From Saccharum officinarum (taxonomy: Eukaryota; Streptophyta; Magnoliopsida; Poales; Poaceae): a stretch of 64,000 bases of DNA. Below, piece by piece: positions 19,965-30,426 of the stretch (position 1 is the stretch's first letter; each line of letters begins with the position of its first letter). The stretch lies in assembly GCA_020631735.1 (NCBI GenBank), contig CM036154.1, forward strand, positions 310,001 through 374,000, read 5' to 3'. The notes under the pieces were generated by a model that did no database searches, was not told the DNA's origin, and saw only the letters and a list, made by a program, of their open reading frames with translations. The translations under genes were made by a program, and so were the position numbers.

Positions 19965-21187
19965 AGCAGAGCTTGGAATGTACAGACAGTGCGGGGTCTC
20001 TTCCTACCAATTGATGCAGTTGCTATATTGCGACAGCCGCTAGGCCGAGGCGATACTGATTTCTGGGCATGGCAACTCGAGAGGTTTGGGACTTATACAG
20101 TCCGTTCTGCATATAAGCTCATTTCTAAACGAAAGTGGGAGGCTTCTCATGGCCACCAACCAAGCTCATCGGATGATGGTTTATGGAAAAAGGTTTGGAA
20201 ACTGAATGTCCCCACACAAACCACACCCCCCCCCCCCCAAAGTCAAAATTTTCTGGTGGCGGGTACTACACGAATTTCTACCGACGAGGCAAATTCTCTT
20301 CAGGAGGCATATCGAACCAGTGGCCTACTGTGAGATTTGTGGGGAGCCTGAAGAATCGATCAAACACGGGCTCTTGGACTGCACGGTGGCAAGGCAATTC
20401 TGGGCACAAACCAAATTGGCAACGGGTGTTAAGATACCTAGTATGCATGATGAGACTTGGGCTGCCGACTTGATGTCAGAGCTCTGTCCGAGAGGGGAAC
20501 GCGCTGTAATTATGTGCGGCATGTGGGCTCTTGGATGCTGAGGAATAAACAGCGACATGGTGAATTATAGATATCGGTTCAGCAGGCGGTGCTATGGGCC
20601 AAAGATACTGCGTTCGACTTATGGCAGTTGAGTCACCAACTCGGCCAGCAAGTAGCCGCAAGGGACAGTCCCAAGTGGAGACGACCGGAGGCGGGGTGGT
20701 CGAAGATTAATATGGATGCAGCGTTCTCTGAAGACAGCGGACATGGTGCAACATCGACTGTTGTCAGAGATGTTCAAGGAGCGTTCCGAGCAGCACAGGC
20801 AATACGGTATGAGCGCGGACTTAATGTCTGTACTACGGAGGCTTTGACGTGTAGGGACAGTGTGAAACTTGCTGCGCAGCTGGGACTACACCGAGTGGCA
20901 CTGGAATCTGACTGCCTCCAGGTGGTGCAACCGGAAGAAAAAGGAGACGCAAAGATCCATCATTGATCCTATTCTGAAGGAGATTCAGGAGATCAGTCTT
21001 GCCTTTCATGAATTTTCTTTCTCTTTTGTTAATAGAAATTGTAATAAGATCACGCATTTGTTAGCTCGACAGGTCTCTAGTTTGCATTGTTCAGAGATGT
21101 GGCATATTACTCCGGCATGCATGTATGACTTGATCATGGTTGAGGCCTCGGCCGACTGATAATGAAAGGCAGCTGATTCACAAAAAA
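19965..21187 (+). pseudogene. LINE ORF2 3' half: zinc-binding RT domain and RNase H
   Basis: Continues the LINE split at 14696. The RT zinc-binding region reads FGTYTVRSAYKLI and WKKVWKLNVP, then in another frame VKIFWWRVLHEFLPTR, CEICGEPEESIKH and LDCTVARQFW. A C-run (20225-20238) marks the frameshift. A plant LINE-type RNase H follows (SKINMDAAFSEDSGHGATS, ALESDCLQVV). A TGA closes it at about 21158, and a short A tract at 21182-21187 meets the target-site duplication 21188-21198. Confidence 0.85.
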
Positions 21188-21198
21188 ATGTTTTGCCT

Positions 21199-22485
21199 CC
21201 GTTTTGCACATTTTTCACCTGTGAGAAATCATCTCTCCACGCATACAGTATACCATTGTCTCGTACAATCAAGTACTTTCGAGCATAATTGATATTCATA
21301 ACACACGTAAAATCAATGAAAGAAAAAAAGATGGTCAATTGGTAAGTTCACATGCTCACACGCATATAATCACCAAAGATTACAAATATGGAAGCAAATC
21401 AGTGTACCACCTCATGGCCAACACGTGCTAATAACTTCCTAGAAATCAGTGTATAGTACATGAAAAAAATCAGTGTTGCCCACGCAAGGAGACAGTGCAG
21501 ATTCAAAAGGAAATATGTTCATTTTCCTTTTGGGCAGAAGTACATGCACAACCAGAATTTTTCAATTATCCTAGTGATGTGGGGTTCTCCTAGTGTTTTT
21601 CTATTCAAAATTTAGTATAAACTTTCCCTACTAAATGCCTCATAGTGAGGATTTTCATGTGCTATGACTAGTGGTATTGTTTTATTACTACTTAAAAACA
21701 CTAGGAGAAGTCCACCATTTTGGCAGTGATGTGCGTGCTATAGGAGGTACATCATGGATTGGAAGTCCACTCTCTTATACTTAGTCCAAGTCTATAGCTT
21801 CATCATTTGGTAGCAGAAACTTTTTTTGCCTCCATATATGTACATAATAAAAGAATAACATAAATTATAGTATTGTAATAAAAAAAATGTTGACAAATGG
21901 ATAATATATACTATAAGGAGCAATCAGATATTCAGATCTATATGAGTTCATTACAATGAATATATGTACAATAAATAGGCCCATCATACAATTAAGCACG
22001 TATATGTACCAAAACTCCATAAGGGATTGCTATAAGGATCCAAACGAATTATTGGAATCCACTAATTAGTGTGTGTGTTGCGTGGCCAGTTTTGGAACCC
22101 TTCATATTTTCAATTTAAATAGAATATGAAGCCAAGAGGTCCCTTTCATTTTTGTTACTATTCTTTATGAAAAAATGGTGTCCCTATATTCATCACCAGC
22201 AATGATTATGGGAGTTGTGCGAGTAGCAGACCTAAATGCTTGCATATGGGCGAAGTTTAGACAGATACCGGCCCTCATGAGAAATTTCCTACATACATCC
22301 TTTGTTTTTGGGTTATATTGCTTGTTTCTCGTATACGAGATATATGATGAGATGAGAATGATGCTTGTTGAGGCTGTATGAGATATATAGATGTCTTGCT
22401 CTAGGAACCCCTACCCTCCTTATATAGTTTGTCAAGCATTATTACAAGTTTGTCTTCTTTCATGAAGGAATTGGTTTCTTAGTCC
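21199..22485. other. Non-coding sequence between LINE and duplicated copy 2
   Basis: No gene is seen. The stretch is AT-rich and contains one probable MITE (21585-21709). Short motifs resembling the duplicated region (GGATAATATATACTATAAGG near 21898) suggest further old duplication. A frame at 22175-22381 shows no domain. Confidence 0.4.
21585..21709. mobile_element. Small MITE or fold-back element
   Basis: TTCTCCTAGTGTTTTT (21585-21600) is the exact reverse complement of 21694-21709, giving a 125-bp element with 16-bp perfect inverted ends. No target duplication is obvious, so the superfamily is open. Confidence 0.6.
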
Positions 22486-23579
22486 TGAAAGAACTACAAG
22501 ACCAGCTTCAAGCCAAGCGAAAATAACTTGAAGAGTTCAAAGCCAAGGCTAGAGAGAAATCACTGAAACAGACAATAGAAAAAGTTGAAGCCTCACTTTG
22601 TCATGTAAATGAAGAAATTCGCAGAGCAAATCAAGAATTCATACATCTTGAAGACCCAGGATGAGCAGCAAAACCTTCTCATACCAAGCTCTCAAGGAGT
22701 ACTCATCTCAATCGATCCATGAGTAATATAATTCAAGAGTACTATAATTTCATGTAATAAGAAAATGGAAGATGAATATTATATACTATAAGGTTCATCA
22801 GTAATTTAATTCATGAGTAGGGTGCCAATGGGCTAGCATATATTCCCCTACAAAGTAGTGGCAGAAGATCTGATCCTCTAGTTACGCCCAAAATATAAAA
22901 CAACATGGTTGCTGAGAATATAGAGCAAGGATTTTTCTAGTGCTATATCTCCATGCACACAAGAAAGCTCCAGTGCAAGAACTCTGGTGACCACCTGAAA
23001 TATGGATGACATTTGTTTATCATATACGACGATTAGCTTTGGGGTTTCTGAGCTTGGCTCTATTTATACCCTCTTGGCCGACCATTTGAAGTGTGTTAGA
23101 CCTTGAAGAAGCTAGTAGAAGTGTTGAAACCCTCGCCTATTTGCTCTAGCCACTAAAGAGCATAAGAGAGAAGATTATTAGGACAATTAGCAAAAGGACT
23201 AGATGGTGTGCTTATGCTAGTTTAGGCCTCGTTAGTGCTTTGACTTAGATGTTAGCCTAGAGTTTAGTGAGGTTTGCACATTTCTTTGTTATCGCTGCTT
23301 GCGCACACCAAGGTTATACACTTGTGCATTTTAGGGCTTGTAAATCTTGCGGGATCACTCCAACCACATTTATAGAGTGGTCGCTGGTGGTGTACAAGGG
23401 AGGAGAGGCCCTTGGCCTTTTGGCCAAAGCTCTACTAAGTGAAAACATCAGGGAGCGGTTTGGGTAGTTTTGGCACCAAAGACCCACTTATGCATGAGGA
23501 AGACCCATGAGCTATCTAAGGAGTTACCCAATTAGGAACTTGGCCGTTGTGACGTGTTCCAACAAGGATTAATAGAAAG

Positions 23580-24284
23580 TGCAATGTTGGGACACAAATA
23601 TATGAGCCACAGAGGCTAAGCACCACTTTAACCAGCAAAGACTAATGATGTATATCATATGAGAAACAATATGCTGGGATCATGCAGGAAGCCTTCGCCT
23701 GCGCCCCCTGGACAGGAGGAGGTCCAAGGGTAATGGCGAAGGCCCTAGGAGGCGCCGATTCGGTGCAGTACTCGGGGCGAAGACACATGGGCGACGGTGA
23801 AGGCCCCGAGTGGCACAAGCTCGGCGCGAGGCCAAGAAGATGGTCGTCCAGACGAAGGCGGACAGGAAGACTCGAGAGGCGATATGCATGGTGAGGGCCT
23901 CCGCCGACCAAAGAGGGAACTCCCACGACGTAAGAACCTTGAACGGTAGATGGGCCTCTAGTGGATGCGAGATAAGGCCCATAGAGCAAGGCAGTTGGTG
24001 AGAGAGAAGACCCAAGATGACCTTAGGAGAATGCACTTGTATGGGCATATCCCTAGGAATATGCCTTAGCTGTCTTGGGGTAAAAATGTAAAGCGACACC
24101 CCTATGAATAGTGTCCTATAAAAGGGGAAACCAAACCCTATGTAAAAGGGAGGTTGTTGAGTAGCATTGATGAAACCCTAATTGCCTTTGGGTCCACCTG
24201 AGTTCTCAACTTTGCATTTAGCCTTCGCCCGAGTGGTGGCTCAGTCCTAATCATTTTGCTGGGATTCGTTATCCCAACATGCAA
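23580..24284 (+). mobile_element. Solo LTR, 695 bp, with TSD TGCAA
   Basis: The LTR at 23585-24279 starts TGTTGGGACAC and ends TTATCCCAACA, an 8-bp inverted terminal match. It is flanked by TGCAA at 23580-23584 and 24280-24284. Copy 1 shows the empty site (TGCGCAAGCTTTCC near 11760). A TATAAAAGG box lies at 24117-24125, orienting the LTR plus. It arose by recombination between the two LTRs of a full element. Frames on its minus strand (23642-24099) are not genes. Confidence 0.92.
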
Positions 24285-24800
24285 GCTTTCTGATACTTCA
24301 ATAAAAAATCATCAAGTGGGAGTTTGCATTCTCCAACCCTTTTTAACATTTATGATCTTGCATTCTTTTGTGTAGTCCCCTTTACCTCCTAGTCTAGTTT
24401 TCTAGGTAAGTTGACAGGACTAGGCAAGTCTTTTGCATTGGAGATAACAACACTTAGAGAAACCTTGTGCACATATAGGTAGAACTTGTGTAGGTTTTAT
24501 CACGGATTTTTTGCCTTAGTTTTTAAGTGACCTAATTCACTTCTTTTAGGGGGCACAAACCCACAATTCCTTCATTTTGTGCAATTATACTGAGAATTAT
24601 AAAGTATTTAGGTATAGGCTGCTAATGAACTTGCACTTTGGAACCCATTGTTTTTTAATATATTAGTCCAAGTAGGGGCAACCCATCCTGTTACCATCAA
24701 AAATAAATTGACTGCCAAAATGGTCACTCCTACACTCCATAAACCTGCATATTTTATTGTTTGACCCTGAATTTATCCCCTCATGCTTTGTAATTATCCA

Positions 24801-24814
24801 CATACCATGTATTT
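24801..24814. repeat. 14-bp direct repeat, left flank of 3.4-kb insertion
   Basis: CATACCATGTATTT is repeated exactly at 28201-28214. Copy 1 has only one (CTACCATGTATTTA near 12379), so this is a target-site duplication of LINE-like length. Confidence 0.8.
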
Positions 24815-26250
24815 TTTTAGGCCAAAAAAAAGAATTATATGGAGTATATCATCATGTTACAAGCATTCTGTAATACAATAGGTATACCCAGAAACTGTTA
24901 TTCATCTATATTGTACCCACGCTTTGTATAGTTTCAAATCTCAATTCTAAACCTATGTGACGATTCGTATGGATGACCACGTAAGCAAACTCTCGGCAAA
25001 AGGCCTAAGAACATATGCCCAACGAACGATAGCCAACTGTGAACACATGGTGGAGATGTGCCCATGTGTGGCATCGACATCGGTTAGTCACGCCTGGTGA
25101 GGCGTGCACGGGTTTGGTGGTTTCGTTCTCGAAACCATCGGAGAAGTTTAGTGGTTTCTGCCTCAAAATCATCGGAGGACGGTTTGATGGTTTGGGCCTC
25201 AAAACCATCGGTGCCGGGTTTGACCGGTTTGGGCCTCAGAACCGGGGAGTGGCAGATCGGCGGACACATGGTGGCATCTCGAAGCTTGCGTCGAGGCGAA
25301 GCGATATTGAGAAAGCACTGGATCCGTTGGATCAATGCAGAAAAACTTGGACAGATTTACCCCTAGCGAGTATTTGGGACGAGTACTTCATGTGAGGGCA
25401 TTTTTGTCTTTTGATGGGCGCCTATATATATGTGAAGGGACTGGTTGGGCAGCCATCTTTGGAAGGGTCACTCTCATTTGTATGGTGTTGAGAGGGGGCT
25501 AGAGTTAGAGAGAGGAGTGGCTCTTGTTCTTGAGCTTTTTGCCATCATAGCTTTGTTTGGTAGGAGTAGCCTGTAACTGGACCTCTGAAGCTAATCCAAG
25601 GATCAATTTCGTGCACACTAGTTCTCCTCTCTAAATCTGACTTTTTCCTCCTCTTGTGATTTTCGGAGATATTTTTTAGAGATTTTTCGTTTCGTCGATT
25701 TGAGTCGAAATCGGTTCATTCTTTAAGTGTTTGATTCGTGTTACGACATGAGTTAAAGGTATCCTAAGAGTTAATTTGATTGAATCGACTCGAGCACGGA
25801 TAAACAATTTTCGTTTTGAGGGGCTTTTTCGTGTTTTTGGCTCGATCTGAAATTCCGGAGAGTGAATAGAAATTGGGCGATAATTCTTTCGGGATAGCTC
25901 ACTAACTCTTTTGTGATCCCCTGTGCAAAATTTGGGAACGGATTCATGGAGTTTTGATCGATTTTCTTTCGATCTTTGGTGCCGGCTCTTTTCTGCTCGT
26001 GCCAGTAGGCTCTGTTCGTGTAGGCCAGCTCTGGCTTCGAGCGCTCCTGCTCGTCGGTCCTGACACCGGTGCAGTTTGGGCACGTGCGGTGCAGCCCCGG
26101 CGTTCTCTTGTGGCCGTGTTCACTCAGGTCAGCCCGGCGTTCATCGATTCTGCTTCGAGCTCGTCACTGGTGTCTACAGGTCCAGCGCCGAGCGCTCTTG
26201 CGGCCGTGCGGCCCCAGCGCCTGTGCGCTGCTCGCCCAGGCACCAAGCAC

Positions 26251-26541
26251 GTGAAGACCAGGGATGAAAACGGTACGGATATTTTCCGACCGTATTCGAG
26301 ACCGAATCCGTTTAGAGGGGTTTTAATCCGTCCGTATCCGAGTCCGGATATTTAACATCCGATACAGTATCCGTATCCGAATATTTAAATCACATATTTA
26401 TGATGTCGATATCAAATCGTATCTTATCCGTCATTTTTTATACTATCCGTATTCAAATCCGAACCCGGACATAAATACGAAAACAAATACGATATCAGTG
26501 ATATCCGTCCGTATCCAATCCGTTTTCATCCTAGTGAAGAC
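26251..26541. mobile_element. hAT-type MITE, 275 bp, TSD GTGAAGAC
   Basis: The element is 26259-26533. Its ends CAGGGATGAAAACGG and CCGTTTTCATCCTA are inverted repeats. The 8-bp duplications GTGAAGAC at 26251-26258 and 26534-26541 are exact, which with CAGGG ends points to the hAT superfamily. The interior repeats GGATAT/ATATCCG and CCGTATCC motifs many times. It is nested in the LTR-like core. Confidence 0.92.
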
Positions 26542-26608
26542 CCGTGCTCTGTCCTTGCTCGTCGATCTTGCTCCACTGTCCATCGCTTCTCTGATTCGCT
26601 GTTCGTAC

Positions 26609-26853
26609 TCAGGGCTTGTCCAGTTGCAAAAAATTTTGCAAAATGACCCTGTAGCACGTTTCGTTGTTATTTAACAATTAGTGTCCAATCATGGTCTAAT
26701 TAGGCTTAAAAGATTCGTCTCGTCCATTTCGTCTAAACTGTGTAATTAGTTTTATTTTTTATCTATATTTAATGCTTAATGCATGTGTCAAAGATTCGAT
26801 GTGACGGGAAATCTGAAAAATTTTGCAAAATTTTCTAGGTAAACCGGCCCTCA
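26609..26853. mobile_element. MITE, about 239 bp, superfamily uncertain
   Basis: GGGCTTGTCCAGTTGCAAAAAATTTTGCAAAA at the left faces the reverse complement of TTTTGCAAAATTTTCTAGGTAAACCGGCCC at the right. Both sides are flanked by TCA (26609-26611 and 26851-26853). This is a common grass MITE type by memory. It is inserted only 68 bp from the hAT MITE. Confidence 0.7.
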
Positions 26854-28416
26854 GGCTTGTGGTCAGGAGGACTGGTGCTAGGCACCGATGGCAACCAGTA
26901 CTGACTGGCGATTGGAGCATTAGGCCTGTGCAATCTCGATTTGCAGAGCGTTTCCATCCTCTCGCAGTCCGGTGATTTTTTGGAGGCAAGTGCAGCAGCT
27001 CGTTCTGGCTTTTGAGAAGCAAGTGCATCAATTCGTGCATGATCTCGAACATTAATAATTTGAGTGGTCGCTTTCATCTACAGGAGCAAATCATCACTTG
27101 GTTCAATAATTCTTTTGATCATGTACGAAGTGAGCTGTTAGCACTTGTTTCTTTTGCGTGTTGCTATTTTCTCTCTCCTGCAGAATTTCTGGCTGAAGCT
27201 CCTAGAATTTCCGGTTTCTAATTCCCGGCTCGGTATTTCGTCCGCGGTCCGATTCGCGTTCTATCTTTTGCCTTGCTTTCTACCGATCAAGGAACATATC
27301 TAGTTACTCGAGTCACTAGCTGGCTGGTGTATTTTAGATTTAGGATCTTGCTTCTTCTCAGTAGAAGTTGAGAATCTTATTTTCGATTCCTTGATTTAGT
27401 GTGAGTACTTCTCGGGTCGCTAGCTTTGTAGTGCCTCGTTGTATACCTAGAGAATATCCACCCACTTTTGTTTGGGTCAGGGACATCACGGTTTTTGCTT
27501 GGTATGTTTGACGGTGATTCTGGTACAGCGGTCGAAAGTTTCGCGAGAAATTTTACGGCTCCCATTCACCCCCTCTAGTCACCGTTTTCAGTCATTCACC
27601 AACATTCCTATAGGTGGAGTTAAGAATCTTCTTCTTTCTTGTGTTTTTCTTGTTCTTCCTTCTGCCACCGAAGATTAAGAAAAACTCATTTGAATCTTCC
27701 CAACTCAATACCAGTAAGTGGCCTAAGGGACAGACTTATTCTCACTAGTCCTTCATAGTGGTCAGATCTAACTACAACAAAATGGAGAAGAGACTGGAGT
27801 AAATTATTTCATGGCAGCAACATTATCTCCGCCTTAATGTCACCGTTTCGAAACCTAAGTCTTCATGTCGTCATGCCGAAAAAGTTGCTGACGCCGTAGT
27901 TGTCGCTCCCATTTTCATCAAAGTCACCATGGAGAAACCAAATCCACCTTCCCCCTCTTTGTGACCGGGAAAAGGAGGAGACAAATCCCCAATACCAAGA
28001 AACTTGGCATGGAGAGACCCTACCCTAAAGAACTCGATCTACTAAACAAACTTATTAAAGAAATGGATCCTCACTCCCTTGAGCCTCCGGTGAGTTGCAG
28101 GAGGAAAAAGGGAAGGGGACCACCGAGCAGCAATCCACCTCCCTCAGCTCTCTCGTCTGATGCCCTAAGGCACAGCCGAGGCGGCCGCCGCCAGCCCCTG
28201 CATACCATGTATTTATCATAGTCGTCAACAATTGGACCACACGACTAATACTGTGCTGTGCTGATTTTATTTCTTAGCAACGTAGTATCTTTGTATATGT
28301 GGTAAAGCATAATTCCACTAAATCCATGTCAACTTGGTCGTACGCACACAATAGGTACTGGCATATATATACTTGATCAGGTGTCCATGATTAGACTTAG
28401 TTTACAGTCAACATTT

Positions 28417-28508
28417 ACAAAATCTTCTGTAGAGTGCGTACTACATGAACCATCACTGGCTGACAAAATCTTCTGTAGAGTGCGTACTGCATGAGCCATG
28501 AGTGGCGG
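28417..28508 (+). repeat. Tandem duplication, two 46-bp units
   Basis: ACAAAATCTTCTGTAGAGTGCGTACT starts both 28417 and 28463, with a few differences later in the unit. Copy 1 has only one unit, so it arose in copy 2 after the duplication. Confidence 0.8.
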
Positions 28509-29365
28509 ACTTACCCATCATTGTGGACTTCCCCTACACGCTGGCATAATTTCCATCCTTCTTCCTTGAATCCAAGACTTTTCACCACACACTCAAACAC
28601 TAGACATCCGTATGCATGGATGTTCCTCTCAGTGCCTTATGAAACATGAAAAAGCATTACTGCATCTCAAGCGTGTGAGAGCTGTCTGCCCATACAAAGT
28701 TGCACGTCCAGTAGTTCAATAACAAGTTGAGTTTGCTGTGACCGTGAGTACTCAAGGACAGGATGATGTCCAGGAGACTAGTCCACCTAGATCAATTACA
28801 AACACATGCTGGTCAACGTACAACCGTTGCACCGAGATATTTATCGCTTTATTTGTCCACAGATATGCAAATGGCAAATCGAGATCATATACATTTGTTT
28901 AGAAAATGGAAGAGACTTTCTGTTTCTGAGTTATCACACTCAGTGTTTATATTATTACATAGTTTCAGCGACATTTGTGATGAGTCAAGAAACAATAAAT
29001 ACAAAGATTATTAAAGTTCTATCCATGGAAGTGAACAACTATAACGCAGTTGTCTCTAGTTTTCTGCTCGCTAACTAAAAAAATTTGTTGTTTTATCATC
29101 ATGCTGTAGCAGTGTCTAAAAATGCAGTTAGTACAATAGCCAGAGAGAGAGGCGGGTGTTGCCTTTGTTTTGAAACAGAGACAGTAATTATAACTGAACA
29201 GACGTGCTTGACTGGCATAGAAGATTAGCGATATATATTGCCGTCGGCCGCAGGTAACGGAGTCATCAAGAAATTGCCAAGAGATGTGGAGGCAGGAGCC
29301 CGGATGGTGTGTGTGTCTCTCAACAGAAAGATCATTGCTTGTCTGTGTCCCCAGCATGCACACCC

Positions 29366-29672
29366 GGCCCATACACGCATGCAACGCATGCGTCACAAAG
29401 TTGAACTACCACAGCCCAACCTCCTCTGGTATATCACGACTACTTCGTGTCTTTGCTTTGCTTTGCTTTGCTTTGCTTTGCTCACATAATCTGTGCTTCT
29501 TCTCTTATTATCCATAAAACGTGTGTATACTAGTTATTAGTTGCTCTAAATCAAAGTTTACATGCTAAACAGACTATCGTTCCTGGATATCCGAAATGGA
29601 AATATATGATTATTCTTCAATTAATTCAACTGTTTCCCCCCATCATATCGTTCCTGAATCAAGCATGAGAAA
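29366..29672. other. Non-coding sequence before second gap, with TTTGC microsatellite
   Basis: It holds a (CTTTG)6 microsatellite at 29451-29482 and no gene. Whether this joins the duplicated region or the Sirevirus cannot be told because of the gap that follows. Confidence 0.5.
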
Positions 29673-29772
29673 NNNNNNNNNNNNNNNNNNNNNNNNNNNN
29701 NNNNNNNNNNNNNNNNNNNNNNNNNNNNNNNNNNNNNNNNNNNNNNNNNNNNNNNNNNNNNNNNNNNNNNNN
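29673..29772. other. Assembly gap (100 N)
   Basis: Exactly 100 unknown bases. It hides the 3' part of the Sirevirus (most of pol and the second LTR). Confidence 0.99.
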
Positions 29773-30426
29773 ACATGAAAGCTTTGGTTGGATGAGTGTT
29801 TTTGCAACTTGTTTGCCCGCTGACATGCACTACAAGGGTTTGTCCTTTTCAAACTTCACATCCTTCAACCTCTCACTAGTTCTTTCTTCAATAGCTTGTT
29901 GAGAGTGTCATTCCAACATGAGCAAGCCTCCTATGCCAAAGCCAACCAAGTGAGGTCTTGGTGAACAAACATGTCATCAAATTTGCATCTTGGAGGTGAA
30001 GTCAACAAGATAAAGATTATTGTATCTAAAACCTTTGAATATCACTTGCTTGTCATCTATCTTTGAAACTTCCACTTCATTTGGTGTAAACAAGCATTGG
30101 AGCCAAGGTCACAAAGTTGCCCAACGGACAACAAGTTGAAACTCAATGAAGCAACATAGAGCACATTTGAGAGTGAGTGATCATGTGATATTGCAATTTT
30201 GCCTATACCCTTGACTTTGCTCTTTGAATTATCCCAATGTGATCTTCTCTTGACATATACCATTCTCTTCAATGGTGGTGAACATACGAGGATCACCGGT
30301 CATATGTTGAGTGCAACCACTATCAATAACCAATGAGTTCCACCGGTCTTGTAGTTCACCTACACACAAGAGATCAAGCTTTTTGTTTAGGGACCCAAAC
30401 TTGAGAGGGGCCCTTGACTTTATCCA
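29773..30426 (-). pseudogene. Sirevirus pre-integrase/protease remnant
   Basis: Minus-strand frames give the protease-like stretch with KRRSHWDNSKSKVKGIGKIA and LSNVLYVASLSFNLLSVGQL (30057-30296), typical of Copia protease sequence just before the pre-integrase domain, with stops around it. Polyprotein cleavage was its role. Integrase and RT are lost in the gap. Confidence 0.7.

Larger units (their letters stand above)
24815..28200 (-). mobile_element. Nested insertion: probable minus-strand LINE ends around an LTR-like core
   Basis: The 3386-bp block interrupts copy 2 and is bounded by a 14-bp target duplication. On the minus strand its right end (about 28200 down to 27700) is GC-rich like a LINE 5' UTR, and its left end finishes TTTTTTTTGGCCTAAAA, like a LINE 3' end with a short A tail. 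The middle (about 24.96-27.6 kb) looks like a long plus-strand LTR: repeated TGGTTT..GCCTCAAAACCATCGG motifs at 25110-25250, a TATATATA near 25424, and a C-rich end (CCATTCACCCCCTCTAG near 27561) resembling Sirevirus LTR ends. No target duplication was found for that LTR. Two MITEs are nested inside. Confidence 0.5.
22486..29365 (+). repeat. Duplicated region, copy 2 of 2
   Basis: Collinear with 10674-13792. It is enlarged by a 695-bp solo LTR (23585-24279) and a 3386-bp block bounded by 14-bp direct repeats (24815-28200). The latter part (28215-29365) matches 12385-13792, including the AATAACAAGTTGAGTTTGC and CAGAAAGATCATTGCTT stretches. No intact ORF is shared by the two copies, so the original unit is unknown. 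Confidence 0.75.

Noticed and set aside
23642..24099. Two long minus-strand frames and plus frames in the GC-rich part
   Set aside because: They lie wholly inside the solo LTR, and low-complexity GC composition explains the open frames.
26601..26625. Link between GTACTCAGGGCTT here and the same string at window position 7
   Set aside because: Similarity stops after about 13 bases; taken as coincidence.
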